From Euphorbia lathyris (lineage: Eukaryota; Streptophyta; Magnoliopsida; Malpighiales; Euphorbiaceae), in contig NC_088913.1 of assembly GCF_963576675.1 (NCBI RefSeq), forward strand, positions 81,963,001-82,027,000: a stretch of DNA of 64,000 bases. The letters are read 5' to 3'. Numbering within the stretch: the first letter of the stretch is position 1; every line of letters starts with the position of its first letter. A program made the position numbers and the translations under genes. The notes below the pieces were generated by a model. The model saw nothing but the letters and a program-made list of their open reading frames with translations. It was not told where the DNA came from and did no database searches. Positions 45,427 through 57,939 of this stretch are shown piece after piece.

Positions 45427-46384
45427 AATCCATTTAGTTTCAATTTGTCAAATAGATATACTATAATTTTCATACATAAATAAGAAAATAGGTGAAAGGA
45501 AGTCTTTTTTATCCCAATACTAAAAGTTATTGTATTGTATCTCTCATTATATTAATGGATAAATTGTTCATATTAATCTCCTAATATAAGGGTCAGTTTG
45601 GTTTGTCTGTTGTTTGCTGTTAGAAAAAAACTGTTTTTTCAAATAGCAGGATTCTCTGCTTTTGTAAAAAGTTACTTTTCATCAAGCGGTTCCTAACCAA
45701 ACAAAACATCTAAAATTCTTGCTCTTAAAGTGAAAAGGCAAAACAAAAGAAGAAAGCAAACAAGATGACAAAATGAGATAAACAAACACCCCCTAAATAT
45801 ATAATTATGTTAATATCATACGGCTTATGCTTGGAAGTTATCACTAGTCAACATGATCTTCAGATAAATTTAACAAAATCATATAATATTGAGACTTTTT
45901 TATTTTTATTTTTAATGTATTGTGGTTCCGTTAAAATTTTCTAAATAGAGTAATAACTAATGGTTAAAAATCAGATCGAACCAACCGATTCAACTGGTTT
46001 GAAGGTGAACCGGCTTGCATCCAGTCCAATTTTATATATTTCGAATCAATATATTTGACTCATTAAAAACCAGGATTAACCGGTAAACAGGAATAACCCC
46101 GATTTAAAGCAGGCAAACTGCACACAATACTTTCCGGACAAAGTTCTTTGTCATTTTATAAAATAATTTTTTTAATTGGCAAGTTCAATTCATTCGATGT
46201 GAAGTAATGTTGTGAAATAAGAAGGTAAAAAGTATAAACCTCACATTGAATGTATAATATATTAATAGAATAATAACCAATATCTTTTTATATTAATGGT
46301 TTTGAGACTTTCTCGATAAAAAGTCACAATTAATTTATTGGTATAATAAAACTCTTTTTATCTCCTCAACTATCGATTTCATCT
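45427..46384. other. Intergenic; no gene seen
   Basis: AT-rich. Apart from a possible hAT MITE at 45590-45796 nothing was recognised. Confidence 0.4.
45590..45796. mobile_element. Possible short hAT-like MITE
   Basis: Starts AGGGTCAGTTTGGTTTGTCT and ends GATAAACAAACACCCCCT, which are imperfect inverted repeats of the AGGG..GTTTG type common in plant hAT MITEs. No clean 8 bp duplication was found. Confidence 0.4.
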
Positions 46385-46530
46385 ATATATTTACTATTTA
46401 CTTTGTTTTTTTACAAAGTAAATATTACTTTGTGTATTTTCACTATTAGATTAATTTCATACTCCATCATCCAATGATGAAAACACACCAAATAATGGTA
46501 CTTTATAAAAAACAAAGTAACCATAGAAAG
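46385..46530. repeat. Diverged single unit of the AAAGTAA palindromic repeat
   Basis: Carries TTTACTTTGTTTTTTTACAA, ATTACTTTGTGTATTTTCAC, ATCCAATGATGAAAACACAC and AAAACAAAGTAACCATAG, related to the units at 14455-14930. Confidence 0.65.
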
Positions 46531-46864
46531 CACTCTAATAATAAATATAAAATAAAAATAAACATATTGATAAAATTTAAATAATATATATATTATAAGT
46601 AATATCGTCCGGTTTAATCAATCTGAATCAACCGACTAAATCTATTAACTCAATTACGATCTAGTTTTTAAAATAAGTTAGAAGAAACTTCATATTTTAA
46701 AGTAACCCGGACGAAACTTCATATGTTTCATTATCAATTATTGAATTTATGTGCAGTTATTTTCTATTTTCTTTTAAATATGTAATTTTAATCCAATTAT
46801 AATTCGTGTGAATAATTTACCAAAATGCTCTTAAATTTATGAAATAGATTGCATCTTAACCCCC

Positions 46865-47520
46865 AAATAGATACTAGTATGGATGGGATATTGTACCCAC
46901 AGATATTCGACACTAGCCGACCCTAATATGACTATTCGTACTCTGTGTAAAACAATACAGGACAGGTATAGAATCAAAACCATAACCTATTAACGGATAT
47001 GGAAATACTGCTTAAGATACTCTTGATACCCATTACTTGTCATAACTCTTTTATATATTAAAAAATATTATTATTTTTTAGATGGAAGACATGAGATTTG
47101 ACACCAATATTTTATTTTTCAACCATTGAGCAAGACTACTAAGCTATTTTATTTTTATTGATTAAAGTTCAATTTGTTCAATTTTTTTAGATGGATGATT
47201 TATTAAATTTATAAATTGTTAAATTTCTAGTATTTTTTGTTTTATTTATTATTTTTTAATGGATAAAAATACTCACAGATACTCATGAATTAAATAAAAA
47301 GGACGGATAAGAAATGAGAAAAAATATATCTGTTAAGATAATAGAACAGATAAAAATAATTAAAAAATAAACAAATAAACAAATAAACAAATAAAGATTT
47401 AAAATTGGCACTACCTATGAATACTCTATCCGTTATAGAATCACATTTAAATATCAAAATATAAAATAAAATTATGATAAAGTGAATGATATTGAAATAA
47501 TTATTCACTCATTGAACTGT
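46865..47520. repeat. Dispersed AT-rich repeat, copy 1
   Basis: Shares an ordered set of phrases with 51285-51650 and 60340-60760: TATATATTAAAAAATATT, AAAGTTCAATTTNTTNAATT and GATNATTTATTAAATTTATA. A shorter related part is at 47715-47810 (ATCTGACACTACTCGATCCT versus ATTCGACACTAGCCGACCCT here). The style resembles old hAT-derived sequence, but ends are unclear. Confidence 0.65.
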
Positions 47521-48370
47521 TTGTTGGTAACTAGTTATTTTTGAAAAAATAACTTAGTTCTATAATCAAGTTACTAAAATCAATTGTATTATAATTAATA
47601 ATTATTAAAATAAAATTAACAAAAGTTAATTAGGTCTCCCAAAAAAAATTAATTACATTACTATCAATTATCTTTGGTTTGCGGTTGGAGAAGAGAGAAT
47701 GAAAGTCCTTCTAGAGATGGCAATGAACTGTGAGTATCTGACACTACTCGATCCTAATGGAACTATACGTACTCTATATAAAAGGATATCAGACGGGCAT
47801 GGACGGATCCAAAAATTTTAACCAATGGGGACAAACTATATATCTATTGTAAAATAATTTTTTTTAATAAAATTTAATGACAATATAAATAAATTATTCC
47901 AATATGTTTTTTTTACTAATTTTGGGGTGTCCAAAGGTCTTTAATTATGGTTCGAGACTATTTTTTTTTAATTTTTGAAACTTTTTTTCTTTTTCATTTT
48001 TATACGTTTCGTTGATCGACTTAAATTGTTTGTAAATTTTATTAAATCCATTCTTATTAATTTTATTTCCTATCTATTTGAGTTAGCAATGGAGGTAGAA
48101 ACTCACTGCATTGAGAACAAATTATAAAATGTATTCCTATATACTCCAGTATATGTAGGAATCAATATTGATAAATATCGTATTTAGGTATAAAGACAAA
48201 AAAAAAATGAGACTCGATATAATTTTAGTGAATTTTAATATGAAAAAACATTCATAAATCACAGTTTCATAAATAATATTAACCATTTCAATTCACACAT
48301 AATAGTGTAAAAAAATCTCTAAGAAATACAAATCAAGTCACCTTATCGAATTATAATATTAATGAAAATT
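47521..48370. other. Intergenic, no gene seen
   Basis: AT-rich with homopolymer runs; no supported coding region. Confidence 0.4.
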
Positions 48371-48876
48371 GGGTAAGTTACATCCATACCACTAAGCTTT
48401 GGGTTTTTTTTTTTTTTTAAATCACCACGAGACTTCAAAATTTAATATGAAAATTACTCAATTTTACATGTTTTTAATATATATAGCCACTAAACTTTAA
48501 TTAACTTATCAAAATGACTATTAATGACTTCAAAATAAAAATATTCAATAATTAAAATTGTTCAGAACAATAATTATCATCAAACCGTATTTTCTATTTT
48601 TCAAAATCACCAATTTTAAAGCCTTCTCTTTCTAAAAATTCACTTCTCCTAATCAAACAACACCTAAATAACCTCAAAATAAAAAAAAAATTAAAAATTA
48701 AAATTGCTTAGAATATCATTAAATCTTTGAATTTTTATTTTGAGACAGTCAACAGTCGTTTTAAGAGTGACCACAAGTATTAAAAGTGTAAAATTGAGTG
48801 GCTTTTCTGTTAAATTTTAAAGTTATGTAGACTTACAGTTAAAAAAAAAATCAATGTCCGTAGATATAATTTACCC
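48371..48876. mobile_element. MULE-type MITE
   Basis: 506 bp, starting GGGTAAGTTACATCC and ending GATATAATTTACCC. The arms are related but diverged. Identical AATGAAAATT lies on both sides (48361-48370 and 48877-48886), giving a 9-10 bp duplication. No ORF. Confidence 0.88.
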
Positions 48877-49127
48877 AATGAAAATTATTATAAATTCATT
48901 GACTGATGTAAAGTAAAAAAAAAAAGGAAAAAAAAAAGTAAATAAAGTAAATAGGCTTATTATTCTAAATATAATGGACTAATTTAGGAAGAAAAAAAAA
49001 ACTAATTTAGGAAAAAAAAACTAATAATGGTTACACAACTGTTTAACGTATTATGATGGCCAGCCATAGTTAAGAGAACAGAGAAGATATTCGCACTCAA
49101 TTTTATCTCAAATTAACGTTGGTAATA

Positions 49128-51028
49128 GTGATCTGTCAGGTATTCCTCTTACTGATTCTCTTGGGAAGTATCTGGGCATGCCCCTCCACAGTGAGCGAGT
49201 GTCTAAAGTCTCCTTCAAAGATACTTTGCATAAAGCCAATACCAAGTGTGCCGTGTGGAAAGCCAAGACTCTTTCTCTCGCTGGTCGCCTCACGCTTATT
49301 CAATCTGTTAATTGTGCTGCTCCCAACCATATTATGCAGGCTTGTCAGCTTCCGGCTCCTGTGCTTAATGATCTTGACAAGATTAACCGTAGGTTCCTGT
49401 GGGGGGAAGCTGCCGAGGGAAGAAAGATCTATCTTGTTCCTTGGAATGAGGTTTGTCAGCCGAAAGATTCTGGTGGTCTGGGCATTAGGAAAGCTAAGGA
49501 TAATAATAAAGTTTTATTAATGAAACTCCTTTGGCGTATGTGGCAATGCCCCTCCGCTCTTTGGGTTCGCCTTCTTCGTGGTAAGTATCGGAAAGACAAA
49601 ATCTTTGGGGGCCCAAAGGAGAGAGTCGTCAATTGTTCCTTCCTTTGGAAAGAGCTTAGCACTGTGTTTGCTGAATTCTTCTTGGGGGTTGGTCTGGAGG
49701 TGGGTAATGGTAAGACCATTAGTTTCTGGTTTGACACCTGGATTGGGGATAAACTGCTAATCGATGTGTGTAACTCCACCCCGCCTAGTGATATCCGGAA
49801 CTGGAGGATTGCCGACGTGGTGGACTCTGAGGGGGACTGGATCTGGTCGAAGTTTGAAACCTTCTTTAGCCTGGAGACTCTCCTCAGAATTCGGGGAATG
49901 AAGGTTAGTAATTAAGAGGAGGACATGGATAAGCACTGTTGGGCACTGACTAATAATGGAGTTTATTCTTGCAAATCTGCCTTTGAAGCTTTCTCCCTCA
50001 ACAGGTTCGATCCTCCCTCGGATGTTTGGAAATCCATTTGGGCCCTCAAAGTCCCCTACCGTATTAGGAGCTTCCTGTGGCTGGGAGTTAAGGACAGGTT
50101 GCTTACTAATGCTGATAGGCACAGACGGCATTTGGTGGATTCAGGGGCGTGCAGTAGATGCAGAGGCAATGTTGAGACTTTGGTCCATGCTCTTAGGGAT
50201 TGCTCTAGGAGTAAAGAGGTTTGGAATAAAATTCTCCCAAACCATACTCTCTCTTCCTTCATGTCCCACTCTGTGGATGACTGGTTCTCTGATGGTATTA
50301 GTGGAAAATTACTGTCTTACATGGAGCATGGGGACATTTTATTCGCTATTATCTGTCACCAAATTTGGAAGTGGAGAAATGAGGAGATTTTTGGTAGTAA
50401 AACAGTGTTTGTTCCAAACTTAGCTGACTTCTTCTCGAAAAAGTTCTCCTCTATTATTGAGAGTTTCAAATGGGACTCCCTGGCCAGGTCTATCAAGATT
50501 AGGCATGTACATCTCGTGGGTTGGAGCAGGCCGAGAGATGGGGTTGTAAAGTTAAACTCGGATGGCTCGTGCCTTCTTAATGGTAGGATTGCTGCAGGAG
50601 GTGTTCTTAGAGATGCGGGGGGCGCCTGGCTTTCTGGGTTCACCCAGAATTTGGGGTTGGGCTGTTCCTTCTCTGCGGAGCTCTGGGGTATTCTCTCTGG
50701 TATCAAGCTTGCTAAAAGTCTAGGCTTTAAGAGGCTTTCTGTGGAGTCGGATAACATGGAGGCCATCAAAATGATTTCTGATAATCATGCTTTTGGTATT
50801 AATAGCCACAACCTTATCAAAGCTATTAAAAGGCTTTGCTCTTCCTTTGAGATCGTAGATTTCAGTCATATTTTCAGAGAGCAGAACTGTGTTGCTGATC
50901 GCTTGGCTGCTGCCGGCCATGAGGGGGTGTTAGGTGTTACTACCCTTTCTGAACCCCCTAGTTATCTCTCTTCCCTTCTTCTTGAGGATATGATTGTGGT
51001 TAGCTTCTCTGGGCTAATCCCAGGTTAG
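49128..51028 (+). pseudogene. LINE ORF2 C-terminal part with one stop: RT thumb, zf-RVT, RNase H
   Basis: A single frame runs from the truncation point to TAG at 51028 and is broken only by TAA at 49913-49915. It begins in SGIPLTDSLGKYLG, continues through GRLTLIQSVNCAAPNHIMQA, the zf-RVT core VPYRIRSFLWLGVKDRLL with CSRCRGNVETLVHALRDC, and ends in RNase H. The four expected acidic residues are in LNSDGSC, FSAELWG, VESDN and VADRLA. It lacks endonuclease and the RT active site, so it is inactive whatever the stop does. Confidence 0.92.
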
Positions 51029-51074
51029 CTTGTTCTTTGTTTGTTTTTTTCTTTCCTGTTTCTACCAAAAAAAA
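49128..51074 (+). mobile_element. L1-type LINE, family A copy 2, 5'-truncated
   Basis: Matches the 3' part of the LINE at 1-3578 from RT thumb to A tail. The flanks align with the uninterrupted sequence at 60121-60150, placing the ends at about 49127/49128 and 51074/51075. No target duplication is visible. Much better preserved than copy 1. Confidence 0.93.
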
Positions 51075-51140
51075 GAAATAAATAATATAAAAAGAATTTG
51101 TATTGAGAATCTGATAAAAAAACTTAACCAACAACAATAA

Positions 51141-51182
51141 AGATTAAAGGGACTGCCTACCAAAAAAAAAGATTAAAGGGAC
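51141..51182 (+). mobile_element. Microscopic LINE A tail insertion with target duplication
   Basis: TGCCTACCAAAAAAAA (51154-51169) equals the last bases of LINE family A plus its A tail. It is flanked by AGATTAAAGGGAC on both sides (51141-51153 and 51170-51182). The related site at about 60225-60240 has only one such sequence and no tail. Confidence 0.75.
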
Positions 51183-51284
51183 AAAACGGATCAAATTTTA
51201 AAGTTTTGGATTTTTTTTACTTGGAATTCTATGAATTATCACAGTGGAGAAAAATACTCCTATTGCCCCTATTATAAATCCGCT

Positions 51285-51650
51285 CCTGAAGACGGATATA
51301 TAATGATAATAGAATCAACCATTATCCGTTAGGATAATAAAATGAGTATAAAAATACTCTCAAAATATTCGGTACCCATCATAAATTTTTTATATATTAA
51401 AAAATATTTTTTTAAAATATAAAATATAAAATTTGAACCTATCCATTTGTTATTTAAATATCGAGTTTCTTCAATTATTGAAATAAAGTTCAATTTTTTA
51501 AATTTTAAATAGATAATTTATTAAATTTATATTTATTGTTTTAATAGATAAAGAAAGATATCCGTAAATTAAATAAAATAGAAATATAAATTGTAAAAAA
51601 TATATACATTAGGATAATAAAACAAATAGATAAGAAATCGTTAAACACTA
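51285..51650. repeat. Dispersed AT-rich repeat, copy 2
   Basis: Parallel to 60340-60760 over its length (GGATATATAATGATAATAGA, TATAAAAATACTCTCAAAAT and so on) and to 46865-47520 more distantly. Confidence 0.75.
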
Positions 51651-51876
51651 AATTGGACGGACAGAATCAATCAAGTTTTTTTTATAGAAATTGGGACGAG
51701 ATAGAACTTGGACGGGGTGAGCACCTATGGCCCAAGAACTGTCAAACCTGCAATATATTAAAAAAAGAAAAAGATAAGTATTTGAACAAGAGAATACGGA
51801 GGAGAACAAATAAAAGAAGGGGGAAGGAGGAAAAAAAAGTCAAGAAATACGCAAGTGCGAAATACTATAAATGTCA

Positions 51877-54800
51877 TCATTGATAAACCTGTGGCGAAAA
51901 GCAGGAGCAGAAGGCCACCAATTGATCACTGGGGAAGAGACTCCAAATTTTTGTCAATGCATCAGCAACTCTATTTCCTTCCCGAAAGATGTGTGAAAAG
52001 AGAATGTTCATCCTAGAGCAAATGCTGAGACAATGCAACCACTCTTGTCGAATACTCCAAGGAACATCCATGGAACGATGTTTAAGCAGATTAACTACGT
52101 ATATTGAGTCTGACTCAACCCAAAGCTAATGCTAATTTTTCTCCCAAACAAGTTCAACTGCGAAAATAGCGGCTCTCAATTCAGCCATATAAGCAAAAGA
52201 AAAAGGGGTAGAAAAGGCAAAGCAACCTTTGGAAAAGCCTCGAAAGTTCTGAAAAATACCTCCCGCACTAGCCTCGCCAGGCGTGCCAAAAGCAGAGTCG
52301 TTCACATTGACTTTAATCCATCCTAGAGGAGGTTTAAGCCAATGGATCGGGATAATATTGGGAGCAGGAGGCGGCCTAGGAGAAGCCAAAAGCCGGGATA
52401 AGATAACAACATCTCTCCTTGAAGAGCAAAACCCTTTAGAAGTGGCAAAGGACTCTTGAATCATTCGAAAGAGGGTGATCTTCGAGTGCTGAATAGAAGG
52501 AGAAATTTCCTTAAAGATTGCTTCATTCCTGCAATGCCAGATTAACCAGATGCAAGTGACAGCGGCAACACGCCAGATCGTCGACACTTGAGAGCCAAAA
52601 TGAATGTTACGAAGAGCGCTGAGGAAGTGGATGAATTGGGAATGACGAGTCAAAGAGCAGTCAAAATAAATCTCAATGGCCCTCCAAAGAGAATCTGCAA
52701 AGAAACAACTAATGAATAAGTGATTAATGGACTCAGCATCCCTACCACATAGAGCACAACGAGAGGCAATGGAGAATTCGAGACGCTGCAGGAGGTCGTG
52801 AGTCGGAATCCGGCCATGCAAAACTCTCCAGAAAGTGAAGGAACGAGAAGGGGGAGTGTGGGCATTCCAAACAAATTTGTACCAGTCCAGCGATGAGGAA
52901 CTAGTACTGATAACTGAATAATACTCTTTGGCAGTGAAAATACCCTTCGTAGAGGGCTGCCATGCGCAGAAATCAAAATCATCTCTACCCCGGCGAATAG
53001 ATCGAATACTGTCTTGAACAACCGAAGGAAGAGAACCTAAGTCAAGCCACTTCGAATTTACCAAAAAATCGTCAACAGATTTATAACGAGAATGCTTATC
53101 CTGCTGATCAAGACCCAATCTGTCCGCCACCGATGGAATGATCCACCTATCAGTCCAGAAAATTGAGCTTTGAAGACTAGCCAATCCACCAAAAGGTCTG
53201 GACCCAAATGCAAGAATAAACAAACTTACAAGAAGACCAAATCGAGGAAGGAGCAATGGTAGCTTTAGGCAAACCAGAGACAGCCATAAATCTAGACTTC
53301 ATCAGAGTAATAGCTAGACTGGTGCTTTGAATTAATTCCCAACACATCTTACCTAAGAGAGCCTGGTTAAAGATCCTAAAGTCCTTAATGCTCAAACCTC
53401 CACCCTCCAAACGTTTGCAACAAGTCTGCCAGGGAACCGTGATTAGCTTCCTCTGATCAATACACCCCGTCCAAAGGAAATTCCTAACACTTCTATTGAG
53501 CTTATTGAACAAACCCACTGGCCACTTATAGATCAAGAAAGAGTGAACCAGAGAACCAGTAATAGCCGATTTAATTAGAGTTAAACGCCCTGCAAAGGAG
53601 AGGGAGCTACCTTTCCACTTGCTAAATTGAGAGAGAAATTTGTCTGTAAGGCCGCTGAGATGACGAGCCCTTGGCGCACCTTTAAAAAGAGGGACTCCTA
53701 AGTAACTAAAAGGGGGAGACTCCAAACGGATGCCAAGACATTGAGCAAGACGAATCCTCCTCAGAGGACTCGACTGAGAACCAAAAAAGATAGCGGATTT
53801 GTCCCAACTAACCTACTGACCGAAGATCTGTCCATATAGCAGGAAGAAATCCTTTACAGCCTGCAAGTTGCTCAAGGATGCCACTCCAAAAAGGAGCATG
53901 TCATCGGCAAAAAGAAGATGAGAGGGAAACGAATTTCCTCCATAATAATACATAGGAGAATAAGAACCCTCCTGCACCATTTTAGCAACCCAACGAGAGA
54001 AAAAATCCTCAATAATGTCAAACAGAAGAGGAGAGAGGGGGTCCCCTTATCTAACCCCTCTAGAGCAAGAAAAGTAACCCTTTGGAGAACCATTAATCAT
54101 CACAGAAATACGGGCAGATGCCATAATGTTTAGGATCCAATCCCTGAAAGTGAGAGAAAACCCAAAGGAATCCAACACAGCCAATAGGAAGTTCCAATCT
54201 AAAGTGTCAAAAGCCTTACGAATATCAATTTTTAAGGCCATGTGTCCACCAAAATGTTTTCTGTCAAGCATATTGACTCCCTCAGAAGCTAAGGCAATGC
54301 ACTGATGAATGCTTCTACCTTTAAGGAACCATACTGGTTGGGGGAGACAATCCTTGCTGCAATAACTGTAAGGGAATCTGCAAGAATTTTTGAGATGATT
54401 TTGAAACTAAAGTTACTCATCACAATTGGGCGAAAATTCTCGATTCTGTCAGCTTCAGCAACTTTAGGAATTAGAGCCATAATACTAGAATTTAAACCAA
54501 GCAGGATGCAACCATAATCAAAGAAAGCCTGAACCATATTGCAAACATCCTTCCCTATAATATCCCAATAGGCATGATAAAAAGTTCTCCTAAAACCATC
54601 AGGGCCAGGGGCACTGTCCGGATCCATGGAAAAAACCGTGTCTTTAATAACTTCAATGGAAGGTTTAGAAATTAATTCCTCATTCTCCAAAGAAGTTACT
54701 AAGTTGGGAATTACCTCATTAATTGGAGAAAGATCCATATGATCCCTAGAACTACGAAAGAGATTAGAGAAATACTCAATTACATGATCAGACAATCTTA

Positions 54801-55964
54801 CCGTGTCAGAAGTGGGACCCCCCCATCGTCGATCCTCAAATGATGAATGCCGGCCCTTGTCTTTCTAACTCTAGCAAACCTTTGGAAAAAACTAGTGTTC
54901 CTATCCCCCTCTTTCAGCCATTTAACACGGCTTTGTTCTCTGTACATCATCTCCTATCGAAGAAGTTGTAAATCAAGGTTAGAGCAGGCGACAGAAGCAG
55001 CACTACTCAACTCCGGGGAATCACCTTGATCAGAAATTTGCTTTTGAATATCAGCCAGATGCACTTCTGCCAAGTGGATATTAGAATCAATTCTGCCAAA
55101 CACATTTTTATTCCAATCCCTGAGAATAGGCCTAAAAGTGCAAAGTTTATGATATAATAGTTGCGCAGGAGGGAGAGAGATGTGGGATGTTGACCAGTGA
55201 TTAGCAATTACCCCCTTTAAAGAATCATTAGTAGTCCACATGGCATAGAATCTGAACCTAGCTATCCTAATTTCCCCAATTCTGCATTGAAGGAGCATCG
55301 GGCAATGATCAGAACTATATCTTGCCAAAGCCGTGCAAGAGATAGAGTCACAAGAATCTAAAAAGCCCTCTGACACCAAAGCTCTATCCAGGCGACATTC
55401 AACATGAGCCACCCCATGCCGACCATTGGACCAAGTAAACCTCTGACCCAAAGTATCAATATCAATAAGATCACAATCATCAATAAAATTTCTGAATTCC
55501 CTGCAGGATCCGGCAGTAGGAGGGGAACCTAGCTTCTCATGAGAGCCCGTAATAGCATTGAAGTCCCCAAACACCAACCAATTATTATGTGGAAAGTCAC
55601 AACTATAAAGAGAAGACCACAACTCCCTTTTTTCCGAAGCCAGGTTACTACCATAGACAAAAGAAAGTAGAAAAGACTTATCAACCAGCTGTTGTTGAAC
55701 AGTAACATGTTGGACATGAGAAGAATGAAGAGAAAGAGAAGAAGCATCCCTAGAAAGAAGCCAAAAAGTCGGTGAATTCTTATCATTCCAAGCAAAGAGA
55801 GATAAACCCAGAGATCTCCAAAACCTATCAGAAGTGTCACTAAAACAAACAAGAGGTTCAACAAGACACAAAAAATCAGGACGATGTTGCTGGCATAGAA
55901 GCTTCAGGGCTCGTTGAGTGCGATCATTACCGATGCCCCTACAATTCCAAAATAACACAATCAT
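51877..55964 (-). pseudogene. LINE C ORF2: endonuclease, reverse transcriptase, zf-RVT, RNase H
   Basis: Begins MIVLFWNCRGIGNDRTQRAL. The endonuclease (to about 54954) keeps the catalytic motifs NCRGIG, VEPL, FGDFNAITG, ECRLDRALV and SDHCPMLL. RT pieces follow: DSAPGPDGFRRTFYHAYWD, ALIPKVAEADRIENFRPI, ALKIDIRKAFDTLDWNFL and, near 53910, LLFADDMLLFG. Then come YLGVPLFKGAPRARHLSGL, GRLTLIKSAI and the zf-RVT with FTFWRVLHGRIPTHDLL and CALCGRDAESINHLFISC. RNase H reads IKVNVNDSAFGTPGEASAGG, MAELRAAIFA and, after a stop near 52130, FREGNRVADALTKI. Breaks lie near 54950, 54800, 54285, 54050, 53820 and 52130. Confidence 0.88.
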
Positions 55965-57342
55965 TGAAACAACACAGGAGGCTTGCTATGCCGTTTACCA
56001 CTGACCTCAAGGGGGATGTTGTTATCCTTGTGCTTCTTCCTTTTCTGGACTTTAGACCAAGTCTTTTCCTTTGGATCATTAACCACTTGCAAACTGTCCC
56101 TGTTTTCTGAATTCTCAATGATTTGTAAATTAGAAAATTCAGAAACCTGAGGAAAGGGGTGAGAGGTTTGCCAGCCCAAGATTCCCAGCTCTTTATCAAA
56201 TTGATAAGAAAGAACCCCAAGAGAAGGAGAGGCGGGGGCCGTGCCCGAATCAGAATCAATAACCGACTCATTAATCTTGACAAAACTATGAAGCACCATC
56301 TGTAAGTCACAGTTATTAGGTTTGTCGACTCTCCTTTGTCAGGAGCCCTTTTACAAGATTCACCAGATTCATTGTGAACTCCTGGCTTCTGTTTCCAAAT
56401 CCGAGTAACAGACCTACCTCGGGGCTCAGGAGATCCCATCTTTTGCTTCCCATTTCTTTGCCTTGTGTCAACATGTTCTTCATGACGAAGGTTCCTCCTG
56501 CAAGCTCCAGCAGAATGACCAATGGAATGACAAATGAAGCATAAGTCGGGAAGCCTTTCATATTCAAGAGAAATCCAATGCATTGAAGTGTCAGTATCCA
56601 CCCGAAGTTTGTATTGAATTTCCTTAGAAAGCTCCACATCAATAAAGATACGAGTATAATGACCCATTTCACCCTCCACAGTATTCTTATCAAAACGAAT
56701 GGGCACCCCAATTGCCCTTGCAATGCTTGCCATGATCCGCTTATCCCAGAATTCCCAAGGAATATTGTAGAAACGGACCCAGACTTGAGCAGAAGTGGAT
56801 TTGTGAGAGTCCGGATTAAATCCCGGGCTCCAAGGAATGAAACGCATAAGCCCAGGCCTAAGAGTAATGGCACCGCGACTCCAAACAGATTGGAGAGCCT
56901 CTGTGGACGAAAGAATGATGTGGTAAAAACCTCTACCCAGAGAAATCAATTTCTAATTAGGAGAGCAACCCCAAATAGATGAAAGTTTGTCATTCAAGTC
57001 TGGCTGCTTCCAAAGGGATTCCCCTTTAGCGAGAGTGATACGCCCGATAATAGAATGTTTACAAAGATTGAGCCTTTCATTATAAATATCCTGCTGTATT
57101 TTGACGGCTTTAAAACCGCCTTCTTCAGATATAAGAGATCGATCCACGAGGGGAGGAACATCAGGAGAAATAGCCACAGAAGGAGTAGCATCAACAAGAA
57201 TAGCCGCATATGACCGAGGACCAACAGAAAGTCCAGATTTCGAAGGAGGACAAATCTCAGCATCACAAGATCCAGACAAAGCATGTTTCATAAAAGAGGA
57301 TCCAGAAAATAGATGAGCAATGGAGCAATCCATTGCCATCAA
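55961..57342 (-). pseudogene. LINE C ORF1 (DUF4283 and CCHC knuckle), one stop and one shift
   Basis: The frame from 57342 is open except for TAG at 56953-56955 and continues in phase at 56949. DUF4283 features are SSTEALQSVWSRGAITLRPG, RFIPWSPGFNPD and VWVRFYNIPWEFWDKRIMAS. A zinc knuckle reads CFICHSIGHSAGAC (CxxCxxxGHxxxxC, intact). A frameshift near 56290 moves to the frame of the 112-codon tail ending KPPVLFQ, whose stop TGA overlaps the ORF2 ATG as ATGA. ORF1 proteins coat the element RNA. Confidence 0.85.
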
Positions 57343-57499
57343 GCTTGCGAGAGCCTCACAAAACCAAGCCGTACAAACCCGAGGGAATACAACCCAAGCC
57401 TCACAAAACCTGAACTTGTATAATTCTTATTTTATATTTCTATATTTAATGTTTATTTTATAATATTATATTTTATTATCAGCAAATTTATATAATTAT

Positions 57500-57905
57500 C
57501 AGAGAACTAAAACCGCGGCAAAGAATCGAACGCGACAGATCCGCGAAAGCAAGACAACCACAGGCGGTGGTATAGATCCGAGAGAACATCCGTGAAAGCA
57601 AAGCAGGCGGTGGTATAGATCCGAGAGAACATGAGCGGCAGATCCGCGAAAGCAAGACAACCGGCGGCGGGGAACGGCGGAAGAAGAGAAAACGGTGACT
57701 AGATCCGCGAGGACTCTGCGAAATCCAGGCGGCGGAGCGGCGGCAGAAAAGGGCAGCGGCAGGCAGATCCACGAGAAGCGGGATCGGCGGACAGATCCGC
57801 GAAAACCCAAGCGGTGGAGCAGCGAGAACACAAGGAGAGCGGCGGTAGAGAGCAGAACACAAAGAGGGCGGCGGGATCTCCAAACCTTCACAAAACAATT
57901 TACAT
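57500..57905. repeat. GC-rich block with short direct repeats
   Basis: CAGATCCGCGAAAGCAAGAC and GGCGGTGGTATAGATCCGAG recur several times, with GGCGGCGG runs. It is far more GC-rich than its surroundings. Position just upstream of LINE C suggests a 5' UTR or internal promoter, but this is inference. ORFs here are by-products of base composition. Confidence 0.5.
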
Positions 57906-57939
57906 TCAAGATGACATTACAACAATAATTAATCTTTTA

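Larger units (their letters stand above)
51870..57350 (-). mobile_element. L1-type LINE C, nearly full length, moderately decayed
   Basis: Minus strand: ORF1 from 57342, ORF2 from 55964 to 51877. All domains are present in order with only a handful of breaks. No A tail is evident at the 3' side and no target duplication was found, so both ends are approximate. The GC-rich block at 57500-57900 may be its 5' UTR. It differs clearly from LINE families A and B. Confidence 0.88.

Noticed and set aside
57488..57928. Several 70-136 codon ORFs rich in Arg, Ser and Leu
   Set aside because: Overlapping frames on both strands of a GC-rich repetitive block; no domain, likely LINE C 5' UTR.
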